Source of the DNA: CAYQLK01 sp964426075
GTDB lineage: Bacteria > Patescibacteriota > Microgenomatia > CAYQLK01
Direction: 5' to 3'
NCBI GenBank assembly: GCA_964426075.1
Contig: CAYROP010000012.1
Coordinates: forward strand, 1 to 29,942
Length of the DNA stretch: 29,942 nt
In this document: positions 1 through 8,061 of the stretch, one piece after another
How the letters are laid out: each line of letters begins with the position of its first letter
Numbering within the stretch: position 1 is the stretch's first letter
Position numbers and translations under genes: made by a program
The notes under the pieces: generated by a model
What the model was told of the DNA's origin: nothing
The model's input: only the letters and a program-made list of their open reading frames with translations
Database searches by the model: none

Positions 1-35
1 CTCAGAGGCCGAAGGTTCAAGTCCTTTCACCCCGA
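1..35 (+). tRNA. 3' part of a tRNA, probably tRNA-Pro (cut by the window edge)
   Basis: The window opens at the 3' strand of an anticodon stem (1-5), followed by a 5-nt variable loop (6-10), a 5-bp T-stem (11-15 with 23-27, one G-T pair), the T-loop TTCAAGT (16-22), the acceptor 3' strand CACCCCG (28-34) and discriminator A35. CCA is not encoded; CAACC follows. The acceptor strand CACCCCG implies a 5' strand CGGGGTG, which is typical of bacterial tRNA-Pro. The anticodon lies outside the window, so the identity is inferred from the acceptor stem only. Confidence 0.75.
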
Positions 36-42
36 CAACCTT

Positions 43-72
43 AAAAAAGCAGTTTATTAACTGCTTTTTTTT
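43..72 (+). terminator. Intrinsic terminator behind the tRNA
   Basis: A perfect 12-bp inverted repeat (43-54 with 59-70) has a 4-nt loop, TATT, and ends in a run of eight T (65-72). The stem core is GCAGTT/AACTGC flanked by A and T runs. It lies eight bases after the tRNA and before the promoter of the next operon, so it most likely ends the tRNA transcript. Confidence 0.85.
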
Positions 73-106
73 GTGAAAAATAATAAATTGCCACCATAAT
101 TTGGTC

Positions 107-112
107 TATAAT
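107..112 (+). promoter_or_regulatory. -10 box for the 124-3996 operon
   Basis: A perfect TATAAT lies 11 bases before the ATG at 124. No Shine-Dalgarno sequence fits between them. Transcription starting about 7 bases after the box would give a leader of only about 4-5 nt, so the message is probably leaderless. No good -35 box is seen at the usual distance; TTGCCA at 88-93 is too close (13 bp). Confidence 0.5.
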
Positions 113-123
113 TAGAATTAGGT

Positions 124-1269
124 ATGTACAAACAACAATTACTAATTTTTTTAACACTAGCCTTAGCATTAGTCGGGTGTAATTCAAAAGAAAATAATCT
201 TAACTCGATTGCTACTCCACCAGAAACAACTTCAACTAGTCAAAGTCAAGAAAGCGAATCCATCTCTTACCAATGGGGAACCAAAGTTATCTCTGATAAT
301 CTGCGAATTCCATGGGATATCGCAATTTTACCTAACTCAGAAATACTGTTTACCGAAAGGGGAGGTAGTTTAAAAAAAATCGATCACAATGGTTCAGTTT
401 CCGAAGTAGCAAAAATTTCTCAAAGTGTTGAAATTGGCGAAGGGGGTCTTACTGGTATAGCCCTTGATCCAGATTTTGCAAAAAATAATTATGTTTATCT
501 TTATTACACTTACTCAGAAAGAAATAAGTATTTAAATAGAATTTCTAAGTTTATCTACCAAGACAATTTAATATCTGAAGAAAAATTTATCGTCAATAAT
601 CTACCTGGTGGCACCAATCATAATGCTGGACGATTAAGGTTCGGTCCAGACAATAAGTTATACATCCTTACAGGTGACGCAGGCCAAGCTAACTTAGCGC
701 AAAATCAAGAATCGTTAGCAGGAAAAATACTACGAGTTAATCCTGACGGGTCAATACCAATTGATAATCCTAATCCAAATTCTTTAATTTTTTCATCTGG
801 ACATCGTAACCCTCAAGGCCTTGACTGGCACCCAAAAACCAAACAACTACTTGTTGCTGAACATGGCCAGGAAGCACACGATGAAGTTAATCTTATCGAA
901 GCAGGTAAAAATTATGGGTGGCCAAATGAGCAAGAATGTTTCTCGAATAACACAAAATTTACAAACCCCTTATTTTGTTCAGAAAAAAACAGATACGCAC
1001 CATCAGGCGCAACATTTATTGGGAACAAATTTATTGGACTTGAAAATGCTTTTTTTGTAGCAAACCTTCGTGGAGAGAAACTAGTTAAGTTTGATTTTAT
1101 AAACAACCAATTAGTTAATGAAGAAGTAATTCTAGACGATATCGGCAGAATTAGAGCCGTTGTCTCCAGTGGAAACTCTTTATTTATTACCACATCCAAC
1201 CAAGATGGACGAGGAACTGTTCGCTCAGGAGATGACAAAATTATCGAAATTAAACCAATTAAAAAGTAA
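124..1269 (+). CDS. PQQ-dependent sugar dehydrogenase-type lipoprotein (soluble GDH/YliI family)
   Basis: A 381-residue member of the six-bladed propeller family that includes soluble PQQ glucose dehydrogenase and aldose sugar dehydrogenase YliI. These enzymes oxidise aldoses with PQQ as cofactor. Residues 1-19 form a lipoprotein signal with lipobox LVGC (lipidation at Cys19), followed by a Ser/Thr/Glu-rich linker to about residue 48, so the enzyme is probably anchored on the outer face of the membrane. Family signatures are visible: NHNAGRLRFGPD near residue 165, GHRNPQGLDWHP near 226, and EHG..AHDEVN followed by NYGWP near 247-268. It is the first gene of a three-gene operon, and the next ATG follows its stop after one base. 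No PQQ synthesis gene is visible here, so the cofactor, if used, may be scavenged. The substrate is unknown. Confidence 0.88.
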   Translation: MYKQQLLIFLTLALALVGCNSKENNLNSIATPPETTSTSQSQESESISYQWGTKVISDNLRIPWDIAILPNSEILFTERGGSLKKIDHNGSVSEVAKISQSVEIGEGGLTGIALDPDFAKNNYVYLYYTYSERNKYLNRISKFIYQDNLISEEKFIVNNLPGGTNHNAGRLRFGPDNKLYILTGDAGQANLAQNQESLAGKILRVNPDGSIPIDNPNPNSLIFSSGHRNPQGLDWHPKTKQLLVAEHGQEAHDEVNLIEAGKNYGWPNEQECFSNNTKFTNPLFCSEKNRYAPSGATFIGNKFIGLENAFFVANLRGEKLVKFDFINNQLVNEEVILDDIGRIRAVVSSGNSLFITTSNQDGRGTVRSGDDKIIEIKPIKK

Positions 1270-1270
1270 C

Positions 1271-2986
1271 ATGTTTAAACCAATAATATTTACTATCCTT
1301 AGTTTGTTTTTTTTGTTTTCCCCGAAAACATCTAACGCTCAAGAACAATCACAATGGGTCATAAATAATTTTTTATCAACAATTAGCGTTGAATCATCAG
1401 GAGAAGTATTAGTTTCAGAAACAATTGAAGCTGATTTTTTTGTTGAAAAGCATGGGATATTTAGGAAAATTCCCGTCAATTACATAAACAATGACGGATC
1501 GACCCATTACACAAACATTACTGTTTCATCTGTTATAAGAAACAGTAAACCAGAAAAATTTTCTACATATAAAGAAGGTAATAATTGGATAATAAAAATT
1601 GGGGATCCTGATAAAAAAATTTCGGGAAGACAAATCTATACTATTTATTATTCTCAAAAAGGCATACTTCAAAACTTTGGTAATTACGACGAATTATATT
1701 GGAATGTTACAGGTAGTGAGTGGCCAGTCGATATCATAAGTGCAAAAGCGAAAATAACTATAAATAATACAGAAATTTTGTCATCTGCATGCTATCAAGG
1801 TCCAACTGGATCGAATGAATATTGTGATGCTAATAAAAATAAAAATATTGCAACCTTTTCAACAACAAAACCCTTGTACTATGGTGATAATTTTACAATT
1901 GCAGCTAGCTACCAAACCGGTATTATTCCTATCCTAACCGTCACAGAGCAAAAAACATTTTCAGAAACATTAATAGAACTTTTACTTCTCTTAAACATTA
2001 TTCTAATTCCTCTTGCACCGATAATTACACTTATTATTATTTTTTTAATTTGGTTTAAATCCGGCAGAGATAAAGTCGAAGGAAATAAAAACAAGTCAAT
2101 CTTTTTTAGCAGGTCAATTGCAGCAGAGTTTTCTCCACCAGACAAATTAAGACCCGCAGAAATCGGCATTTTATTTGATCAAAAAGCCGACACAGTTGAT
2201 ATTACAGCCACAATTGTTGATTTAGCAGTTCGAGGCTATTTACAAATAAAAGAAACCAAAACTAAACGCTCGCTTCTTCCCGATAAAACAGATTACACAT
2301 TAATAAAAATCAATCCAAAAAGTACAACAGACAAACTCATTCCGTACGAAAAAATGCTAATAGATAAATTATTTAAAACAAAAGACAAAATTGACATTTC
2401 ATCCTTGAAAAACACTTTCTACGCTGATCTTAAAAATATTAAAGAGCAAGCTTATAAAGATATGACTAGTAAAAACATTTTTAACGATAATCCCAACAAA
2501 ATTAGAAATAAATATCTTGCAATTGGCTTTATACTATTTTTCTTTGGACTTTTTCTGATGTGGTGGTTAAGTATTTGTGGTCTAATAGTAATTATATTTA
2601 GCAGAATTATGCCAAGCAGAACTTCATACGGATTTGAGCTCTACCAAAGATCAAAAGGATATAAAGAATTTATTGAAAAAGCCCAAAAATATCCTCAAAA
2701 ATTTTATGAAGACAACAATCTATTTAATGAAATACTACCTTACGCCATTATGTTCGGTATTGTTGAAAAATTCGCCAACTCTGCCAAGGAAATGGGTTTA
2801 AAACCAAGCAATAATTCATGGTATACAGGCTCTCACCATTTTAATCCAGTTTTGTTCAGTTCAAATATCACTAATTTCTCTAACTCATTTTCATCCACCT
2901 CTGCATCACGTCCAAGCAGTAGCGGTAGTGGAGGGGGAGGATTTTCTGGTGGCGGTTTCGGTGGTGGAGGGGGAGGAAGCTGGTAA
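1271..2986 (+). CDS. DUF2207 membrane protein with Gly-rich C-terminal tail
   Basis: The preferred start is ATG 1271, one base after the upstream stop, because it gives a clean Sec signal (hydrophobic core, then SNA/QE near residue 23). This makes 571 residues. An upstream in-frame extension would overlap the dehydrogenase gene and bury the signal. The extracellular part, about 24-235, is the beta-rich DUF2207 domain, with HGIFRKIPV near residue 60. Membrane segments lie at about 236-262 and 415-446 around a cytoplasmic domain, and the tail is a Gly/Ser stretch ending in GGGGGGSW. That tail is characteristic of this family, whose function is not established. It overlaps the next gene by one base (TAATG), so translation of the two is probably coupled. 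Confidence 0.9.
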   Translation: MFKPIIFTILSLFFLFSPKTSNAQEQSQWVINNFLSTISVESSGEVLVSETIEADFFVEKHGIFRKIPVNYINNDGSTHYTNITVSSVIRNSKPEKFSTYKEGNNWIIKIGDPDKKISGRQIYTIYYSQKGILQNFGNYDELYWNVTGSEWPVDIISAKAKITINNTEILSSACYQGPTGSNEYCDANKNKNIATFSTTKPLYYGDNFTIAASYQTGIIPILTVTEQKTFSETLIELLLLLNIILIPLAPIITLIIIFLIWFKSGRDKVEGNKNKSIFFSRSIAAEFSPPDKLRPAEIGILFDQKADTVDITATIVDLAVRGYLQIKETKTKRSLLPDKTDYTLIKINPKSTTDKLIPYEKMLIDKLFKTKDKIDISSLKNTFYADLKNIKEQAYKDMTSKNIFNDNPNKIRNKYLAIGFILFFFGLFLMWWLSICGLIVIIFSRIMPSRTSYGFELYQRSKGYKEFIEKAQKYPQKFYEDNNLFNEILPYAIMFGIVEKFANSAKEMGLKPSNNSWYTGSHHFNPVLFSSNITNFSNSFSSTSASRPSSSGSGGGGFSGGGFGGGGGGSW

Positions 2987-3996
2987 TGATAATTGGTTAC
3001 AAAAAATTTTTACTATTACTAATAATTCTATTCACAACAGGGGTTATTTATTCGATTAAAAACCAATCGAACTATAGTGCAGAACTCAAACAGTTAATTA
3101 CCGAATCCAAATCATCAGGAGCATTTGATTACGACATGCAAATTACAAAAATCAAAGATATTTTAAAAAAATATTCATACAAAGAAGCCCTCATTTATGC
3201 TGAAAATCTCCCCATTACTTACAGAGAATACCATTCGATATCCCACTATATTGGTCAAGAAATGTTCAAATCATTTGGAGTTAACGGGGTAACGAAATGT
3301 TTTGATAGTAACCTCCAAGATCCCTACTTTGGGTGTGCACATGGATTTTTGAGTGAAGCAGTAAGAGGTACAAATTATGATATTCGCAAAATTGAAGAAG
3401 GGTGTAGAGCTATTACATTAGGTAACCATGCATCAAACTGTCTCCATATTATTGGACATAGTGTATTACACAACCTTGGGTTTACTGATGAAGCCTTTAT
3501 CAAAGCAAACGAAATATGTGACCAGGCCTCAGATCTCGACACCGCCAATAGGTGTAAAGATGGAACAGTTATGGAATCAACCTTCGCACGCCTAGGAACA
3601 GATGGGAGAGGGCTAGTACCAAAGCTAGAATTTGACCCAAACAACCCCTACTACCCATGTTCTTTAACTGATAACTCCAACTGTTACACGCTTAAACCTG
3701 AGTATTGGCTAAGAACACTAAAACTTCCAGTTAGTCAAATTATTTCTTACTGTACAAAAGCACCTAATCAAACTGCTCAAGAAAAATGTTTTTGGGGATT
3801 AGGACTCATGATGTGGAGCGAATCATATGTTAAATCAGAAAATGTCGAAAATTATCAATCACTACTATCAACGAATATTAAAAATTGCCAAAATATTTCA
3901 TTAGTTTTAGGAAAAAACGAATGTTTACGCGGATTCAACGAAGCAATTGAAAAACTTAAGGACGGCATTTACCGCGACGTTAAACATATTTTTTAA
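2986..3996 (+). CDS. Secreted or membrane-anchored protein with five Cys-x11-Cys repeats; function unknown
   Basis: I do not recognise this 336-residue family. Residues 6-24 are a membrane anchor or uncleaved signal. The remainder has 12 cysteines. Ten fall in pairs with identical spacing (C105/C117, C140/C152, C178/C190, C256/C268, C301/C313), each C-x11-C. In four of the five, Gly follows the second Cys by three residues (AHG, KDG, FWG, LRG). A sixth pair, C225/C233, is closer. His residues cluster between repeats (HSISHYIG, GCAHG, CLHIIGH). The pattern suggests helical hairpins each locked by a disulfide, analogous to the Sel1-like Hcp proteins of Helicobacter but with different spacing; this is inference. 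The start ATG overlaps the DUF2207 stop by one base. A DsbB is encoded at 17381. Confidence 0.8.
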   Translation: MIIGYKKFLLLLIILFTTGVIYSIKNQSNYSAELKQLITESKSSGAFDYDMQITKIKDILKKYSYKEALIYAENLPITYREYHSISHYIGQEMFKSFGVNGVTKCFDSNLQDPYFGCAHGFLSEAVRGTNYDIRKIEEGCRAITLGNHASNCLHIIGHSVLHNLGFTDEAFIKANEICDQASDLDTANRCKDGTVMESTFARLGTDGRGLVPKLEFDPNNPYYPCSLTDNSNCYTLKPEYWLRTLKLPVSQIISYCTKAPNQTAQEKCFWGLGLMMWSESYVKSENVENYQSLLSTNIKNCQNISLVLGKNECLRGFNEAIEKLKDGIYRDVKHIF

Positions 3997-4023
3997 TATA
4001 ACCTGTAATTTATCGAAATAGGA

Positions 4024-4029
4024 TATAAT
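4024..4029 (+). promoter_or_regulatory. -10 box for the pseudouridine synthase gene
   Basis: A perfect TATAAT ends six bases before the ATG at 4036, so a transcript starting at the normal distance would begin at or next to the start codon. No Shine-Dalgarno sequence is present. No convincing -35 is seen around 4001-4006. Confidence 0.5.
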
Positions 4030-4035
4030 CTCAAA

Positions 4036-4728
4036 ATGTATTTACACAAATATATTGCTGGAGCAACTCAGTTGTCACGGAGAAAAATATTTACTCATGT
4101 CAAAAATGGCGATGTATCAATTAATGGGAAAAAAGAGCTAAACTTTAACGCAATTGTCAAATTAGGTGACCAAGTCACTATTAACAACAAAACTATTACT
4201 TATACTTCTAATCCAACATACTTAGTTTTATACAAACCGCGCCAGGTTTTAACAACTTTAGATGACCCGTTTAACCGAAAAACGATTGTAAATTTTATTC
4301 CCGAAAAGTACGCGAAATCGCGCCTTTTTCCAGTAGGTCGACTAGACTACGACTCGGAAGGGTTACTAATTCTAACTAATGACGGAGATCTTTCCCAAAA
4401 ACTTACTCATCCAAAATATGAAAAACAAAAAGAGTATGAGGTTGTCGTAAATTATGAACTTGAATCTAGACAATTACATATTTTCAAAACTGGAGTAAAA
4501 ATCGAATCAGGATACACTACTAAACCAGTAATTATTAACAAGATCGCACCAAAAACCTATAGAATAATTTTAACCGAAGGAAAAAAGAGACAAATTAGAC
4601 AAATGTTTAGTTATTTTAATATCAAAGTCAATCGCCTTATCAGAATAAGTATTGGACCTTTAAAATTGTCTGATCTAAAAATAAAACCAGGGGACATTAA
4701 AGAGATTGATCCAAAAATATTTGATTAA
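4036..4728 (+). CDS. RsuA/RluB-family rRNA pseudouridine synthase
   Basis: A 230-residue enzyme that isomerises a specific uridine in rRNA to pseudouridine. The N-terminal S4 RNA-binding domain spans about 1-60 (LHKYIAGATQLSRRK at the start). The catalytic domain carries GRLDYDSEG at 101-109 with the conserved catalytic Asp at 104, and the C-terminal motif GKKRQIRQMF near 186. The length is normal for RsuA, RluB, RluE and RluF, but the exact target (16S or 23S) cannot be decided from sequence alone. The S4 domain begins right at the N terminus, which supports this start. It has its own promoter-like sequence and faces typA tail to tail, with 11 bases between the two stops and no obvious terminator. 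Confidence 0.93.
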   Translation: MYLHKYIAGATQLSRRKIFTHVKNGDVSINGKKELNFNAIVKLGDQVTINNKTITYTSNPTYLVLYKPRQVLTTLDDPFNRKTIVNFIPEKYAKSRLFPVGRLDYDSEGLLILTNDGDLSQKLTHPKYEKQKEYEVVVNYELESRQLHIFKTGVKIESGYTTKPVIINKIAPKTYRIILTEGKKRQIRQMFSYFNIKVNRLIRISIGPLKLSDLKIKPGDIKEIDPKIFD

Positions 4729-4739
4729 ATAAAACTAAA

Positions 4740-6566
4740 TCAAGACCTGTTTCTTGCTTTAGATCTTTCGTTTTGAGTCAAAAATCTTTTTCTAAGTCGC
4801 AAATTTTCCGGTGTAATTTCTAATAACTCATCTGCTTCTAAAAAGTTCAAGCATTCTTCCAAACTCATTTTTTTTGATGGAGTCAGAATTACAGAAATAT
4901 CTGAAGTAGAGGATCTGACATTGGTTAACTTTTTCTCCTTAGTTACATTTATTTCAATATCTTCTTCTCGAGGGTTCTGACCAATAATCATTCCCTCATA
5001 AACTTCTGTTTGAGGATCAATAAAAGTAATTCCTCTTTGTTGAGCATTATTAAGCCCATAAGTAACCGCCTTACCACCCTCAGACGCAATCAAGACACCA
5101 CTACGAAGTTTCGGTAATTCAGCACCAAGTGGCTGCCAAGAATCAAAAATCGTATTAACAATCGCTGTTCCTCTTGTTTGAGAAAGTAGTGCATTTCTAA
5201 GACCCAAAGTTCCTCTAGTGGTCAAAATAAACTTTAATCTAGTATTACCCTTATGATCAGGCTGCATATCAGATAAAACTGCACGCCTCTTTGACATTTC
5301 ACTAGTAACTGCTCCAGTATATTCATCAGAAACGTCGATTGTTACCTCTTCAACTGGTTCCAATTTTGTACCATTCTCTTCTTTTAACACTACCTCCGGT
5401 TTTCCAACCTGGAATTCAAACCCCTCACGGCGCAAATTCTCCATCAAAATTGATAAGTGCAATTCACCTCGTCCTGACAATAAAAACTCATTTCCACTAG
5501 TTAACTCCTCAACCCTTAGCGCCAAATTGACCTCCAGCTCTTTTTTTAATCTTTCGCCAATTTGTCTTGAAGTTGAAAATTTACCCTCACGGCCAGAAAA
5601 AGGGGAAGTATTCACACCTAATGTAACTTTTAATGTAGGCTCTTCGATATTAATTTCAGGCAAATCTACCTTCATACCAGACTCGATTACCGCATCTCCA
5701 ATTTTTCCATCCACGCCAGTTATAGCAACTATATCTCCAACAATCGCTTCAGTAGTCTCAATTCTTCCAAGTCCTTCATAAACCATTACTTTTGCAGCAT
5801 TAAAACCCGTTTCTTTACCATCCCTACCTCTCAAAACTAATCTCATACCTTTTGAAACTTTTCCCGAACTGATCTTACCGATTACATATTTGCCATTAAA
5901 ATTATCAAAATCCAAATCAGTAATTACCATACCAAAAGGTTGATCAATTTCACCTTTTGGATGGGGAATATATTCAACTATTTTCTCAAACAACACTGTC
6001 AAATCAGCCGGCTGACTAAAATCACTCGGCATCGACGTCCAAGCTTTTTCATCTCGACCTATAGCGTAGAGAAGAGGATAGTCTAAATGCTCGTCATCAG
6101 TTGCCAATTCCAAAAATAAATTCTCGACTTCTTTTTCAACTTCGCCAACTCTTGCATCTCTTTTATCAATTTTGTTTATCACAACAATAACCTTAAGATT
6201 AAGCTCAAACGCTTTTTTCAATACAAACTTCGTCTGAGGCATCGGACCTTCCTGAGCATCAACAATTAACAAAGCTCCTTCAGCCATATTCAAAACTCGC
6301 TCAACTTCTCCACCAAAATCAGCATGTCCCGGCGTATCAATAATATTTATTTTAATTTCACCACGGGTAACTGATGCTACTTTTGAAAGAATAGTTATTC
6401 CTCGCTCTCTTTCAAGGTCATTTCTATCCAGAATTGTGCTCATTGCAAATTCTTCTTCGTTCTCACGAAAAACCTTAGCTTGTTTTAACAAACCATCTAC
6501 CAACGTTGTCTTACCGTGATCAACGTGAGCGATAACCGCAATATTTCGTATATTTTTTGTATCCAT
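4740..6566 (-). CDS. typA: Ribosome-associated translational GTPase TypA/BipA
   Basis: A 608-residue GTPase of the elongation-factor family that binds the ribosome and assists 50S assembly and growth under stress and cold. The G motifs are in order: G1 AHVDHGKTT (about 14-22), the RERGITI switch region with its conserved Thr, G3 DTPGHADFGGE (about 77-87) and G4 NKID (about 131). EF-G-like domains III and V follow, with the TypA-type SGRGELHLSILMENLRREG near residue 365 and a basic C-terminal domain. The length is full for the family. The start ATG lies just behind a terminator-like hairpin that appears to end the upstream MFS transcript; no Shine-Dalgarno sequence is seen. Confidence 0.97.
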   Translation of the reverse strand: MDTKNIRNIAVIAHVDHGKTTLVDGLLKQAKVFRENEEEFAMSTILDRNDLERERGITILSKVASVTRGEIKINIIDTPGHADFGGEVERVLNMAEGALLIVDAQEGPMPQTKFVLKKAFELNLKVIVVINKIDKRDARVGEVEKEVENLFLELATDDEHLDYPLLYAIGRDEKAWTSMPSDFSQPADLTVLFEKIVEYIPHPKGEIDQPFGMVITDLDFDNFNGKYVIGKISSGKVSKGMRLVLRGRDGKETGFNAAKVMVYEGLGRIETTEAIVGDIVAITGVDGKIGDAVIESGMKVDLPEINIEEPTLKVTLGVNTSPFSGREGKFSTSRQIGERLKKELEVNLALRVEELTSGNEFLLSGRGELHLSILMENLRREGFEFQVGKPEVVLKEENGTKLEPVEEVTIDVSDEYTGAVTSEMSKRRAVLSDMQPDHKGNTRLKFILTTRGTLGLRNALLSQTRGTAIVNTIFDSWQPLGAELPKLRSGVLIASEGGKAVTYGLNNAQQRGITFIDPQTEVYEGMIIGQNPREEDIEINVTKEKKLTNVRSSTSDISVILTPSKKMSLEECLNFLEADELLEITPENLRLRKRFLTQNERSKARNRS

Positions 6567-6574
6567 AATTACAA

Positions 6575-6605
6575 TAAAAAATCGCCGCTTTTTATAGCTG
6601 CGATT
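6575..6605 (-). terminator. Terminator-like hairpin between the MFS gene and typA
   Basis: Read on the minus strand, arms 6605-6596 and 6589-6580 form a 10-position stem (AATCGC, one mismatch, then GCT) around a 6-nt AT loop. A T-rich tract follows (the plus-strand A run 6576-6581). It lies after the MFS stop and only about nine bases before the typA ATG, so typA must start from a promoter inside or right after it, or by read-through. Confidence 0.6.
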
Positions 6606-6652
6606 AAGCCATTTTACTATAAGTTATAAACATTTGCTACCGGATAAAATAC

Positions 6653-7834
6653 TTAAAAAGTCGATTCTTTACCAACGCCTTTTTTAAGTACTTTAAATGA
6701 CAATAAACAGCTAATACACATAACCAACCCTGCAGCAACAAATGGCAGTGGAATGGCTAAGGTTGCAATAATACCAGCAATTATTGGACCAAACACCGTA
6801 CCAAGACTCACATATGAAGCATTAAGTCCTTGAATTGTCCCTTGGCTTTTTGCATCAGTTTCTTTGGAAAGAATAGTTTGAATTAAAGGACTATTAAATG
6901 AGTTTGCAAAAGCTAATAAAATTGATACAAAAATTAATCCATACAAATCACTTGTAAATACATAACCAACAAAACCTATAGCAGATAAAAATAGTGAGAA
7001 CCTTAATGTGATTTTGTCTCCAAACATTTTCGTCACTCGCGCCACAATCAATGCTTGAGCAACCAAACCCACAATACCAAAGACAGTAAAAATAATTGAA
7101 ATCTGTGTAGCCTCCAAACCTATCACTTTTACACTGAAAGGCTGAAATGCAAAAATAAACATACCAAAAGCTAGATTAATCAAAAACGAAATCAACAATG
7201 TTAAACCAACCTTATCATCGGTTAAAGCTTTAACTAATTTGACCAAATCAAAAATCTTACCTTTGGACACCTCTCCAATATGTTTATTAGTTTCTGGCAA
7301 AATTATTCCAGTTAAAATCACAGCTCCAATTGAAATTACTCCAGCTAACAAAAATGGTATGTGATCTCCAAATCTCAAGGTTAGTGCAGAAATAGCAGGA
7401 CCGAACACAAACCCAAAACCAAAAGAGGCACCAATTATTCCAAAACCTTTGGCACGATCCTTGGGTTCTGTGGTATCAGAAATAACCGCTGCTGCAACGG
7501 GTATATTTCCCGCCGTAATTCCATCTAAAGCTCTCGCTATAAACAAAAAGACCGCATTTGGTGCAAAAGCTGCCATAAAAAAAGAAATCGCCGTTCCTGT
7601 TATCGAGGCCATAAGTAACGGTTTCCTGCCATATTTATCTGACAACCTGCCGATAAACGGTGTTGAAATAAAGGAACATAAAGAAAAAAGTGCAAACAAC
7701 AAACCACTTTCAAAATCAGATAATCCAAACTTTTGAGAATAACTATACATTATCGGAATAATAATCCCATAACCTAACGCATTCACAAATGCAATAACTG
7801 CAATAACCAGCAAATTACGATTATTCTTAAACAT
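6653..7834 (-). CDS. MFS drug/proton antiporter (DHA1, TetA-like)
   Basis: A 393-residue transporter of the major facilitator superfamily with about 12 hydrophobic segments. The loop 2-3 signature GRLSDKYGRKPLL is present near residue 61, and motif-C-like Gly-rich text (GIIGASFGFGFVFGPAIS) lies in the fifth helix. This subgroup usually exports small hydrophobic compounds in exchange for protons; the substrate cannot be read from sequence. ATG 7834 is preferred over the in-frame TTG at 7840. On the minus strand a TACTAT box lies about nine bases before this ATG without a Shine-Dalgarno, which fits the near-leaderless pattern seen elsewhere. The gene is divergent from the giant surface-protein operon, and a hairpin terminator follows its stop. 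Confidence 0.9.
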   Translation of the reverse strand: MFKNNRNLLVIAVIAFVNALGYGIIIPIMYSYSQKFGLSDFESGLLFALFSLCSFISTPFIGRLSDKYGRKPLLMASITGTAISFFMAAFAPNAVFLFIARALDGITAGNIPVAAAVISDTTEPKDRAKGFGIIGASFGFGFVFGPAISALTLRFGDHIPFLLAGVISIGAVILTGIILPETNKHIGEVSKGKIFDLVKLVKALTDDKVGLTLLISFLINLAFGMFIFAFQPFSVKVIGLEATQISIIFTVFGIVGLVAQALIVARVTKMFGDKITLRFSLFLSAIGFVGYVFTSDLYGLIFVSILLAFANSFNSPLIQTILSKETDAKSQGTIQGLNASYVSLGTVFGPIIAGIIATLAIPLPFVAAGLVMCISCLLSFKVLKKGVGKESTF

Positions 7835-7907
7835 ATTCAATAAATAGTAACAAATTAATTTTAGTGTTCATAATTGATTAAATTATCTTTAAATTATTCC
7901 AATAATC

Positions 7908-7937
7908 TAGACAGCCAATAGCCTATGTATATATAAT
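7908..7937 (+). promoter_or_regulatory. Promoter of the giant surface-protein operon
   Basis: TAGACA (7908-7913, five of six matches to the -35 consensus), an 18-bp spacer and a perfect TATAAT (7932-7937) make a good sigma-70-type promoter. Transcription would start near 7944, about 118 nt before the ATG at 8062. Such a long leader is exceptional in this window, and it contains a terminator-like hairpin. Confidence 0.7.
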
Positions 7938-7943
7938 GGAGTT

Positions 7944-8061
7944 AGATTTTTGCGTAAGATTTCTCAACACAATTATGTAGGGTTGTGTTGGGTTTTTTGT
8001 ACTTTTTATAAAAAATACCTACATAGAATCTGCCCAAATTAGTCATATTTGGGTCGACTTT
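7944..8061 (+). promoter_or_regulatory. Structured 5' leader: candidate attenuator or riboswitch-like RNA
   Basis: Three structural elements are visible. First is a 10-bp hairpin with a six-T tail (7963-7998). Second, TATGTAGG in its loop (7974-7981) is perfectly complementary to CCTACATA at 8018-8025, allowing a pseudoknot or an alternative pairing. Third is a perfect 7-bp hairpin (8033-8039 with 8047-8053, 7-nt loop) nine bases before the ATG. No short upstream ORF and no clear Shine-Dalgarno are seen. I do not recognise a known riboswitch class. A regulatory role is inferred from position and structure only. Confidence 0.5.
7963..7998 (+). terminator. Terminator-like hairpin within the operon leader
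   Basis: Arms 7963-7972 and 7983-7992 pair over 10 bp (one T-G pair) with loop TTATGTAGGG, followed by TTTTTT (7993-7998). No plus-strand gene lies upstream that would need ending, since the neighbouring gene reads away on the minus strand. The hairpin is about 20 nt downstream of the predicted transcription start, which is the expected layout for transcription attenuation or for a short terminated RNA of about 55 nt. Confidence 0.7.

Noticed and set aside
88..93. TTGCCA as -35 box for the first operon
   Set aside because: The spacer to TATAAT at 107-112 is only 13 bp, too short for a standard promoter.
1160..1270. Longer N terminus for the DUF2207 protein
   Set aside because: The extension lies wholly within the preceding gene in another frame and would place about 37 charged residues before an obvious signal peptide at ATG 1271.
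3994..4006. AATATAACCTGTA upstream of the pseudouridine synthase, found again near 20970 upstream of mgtE
   Set aside because: A 13-base AT-rich match between two places is expected by chance several times in 30 kb of this composition, and its distance from the starts differs.
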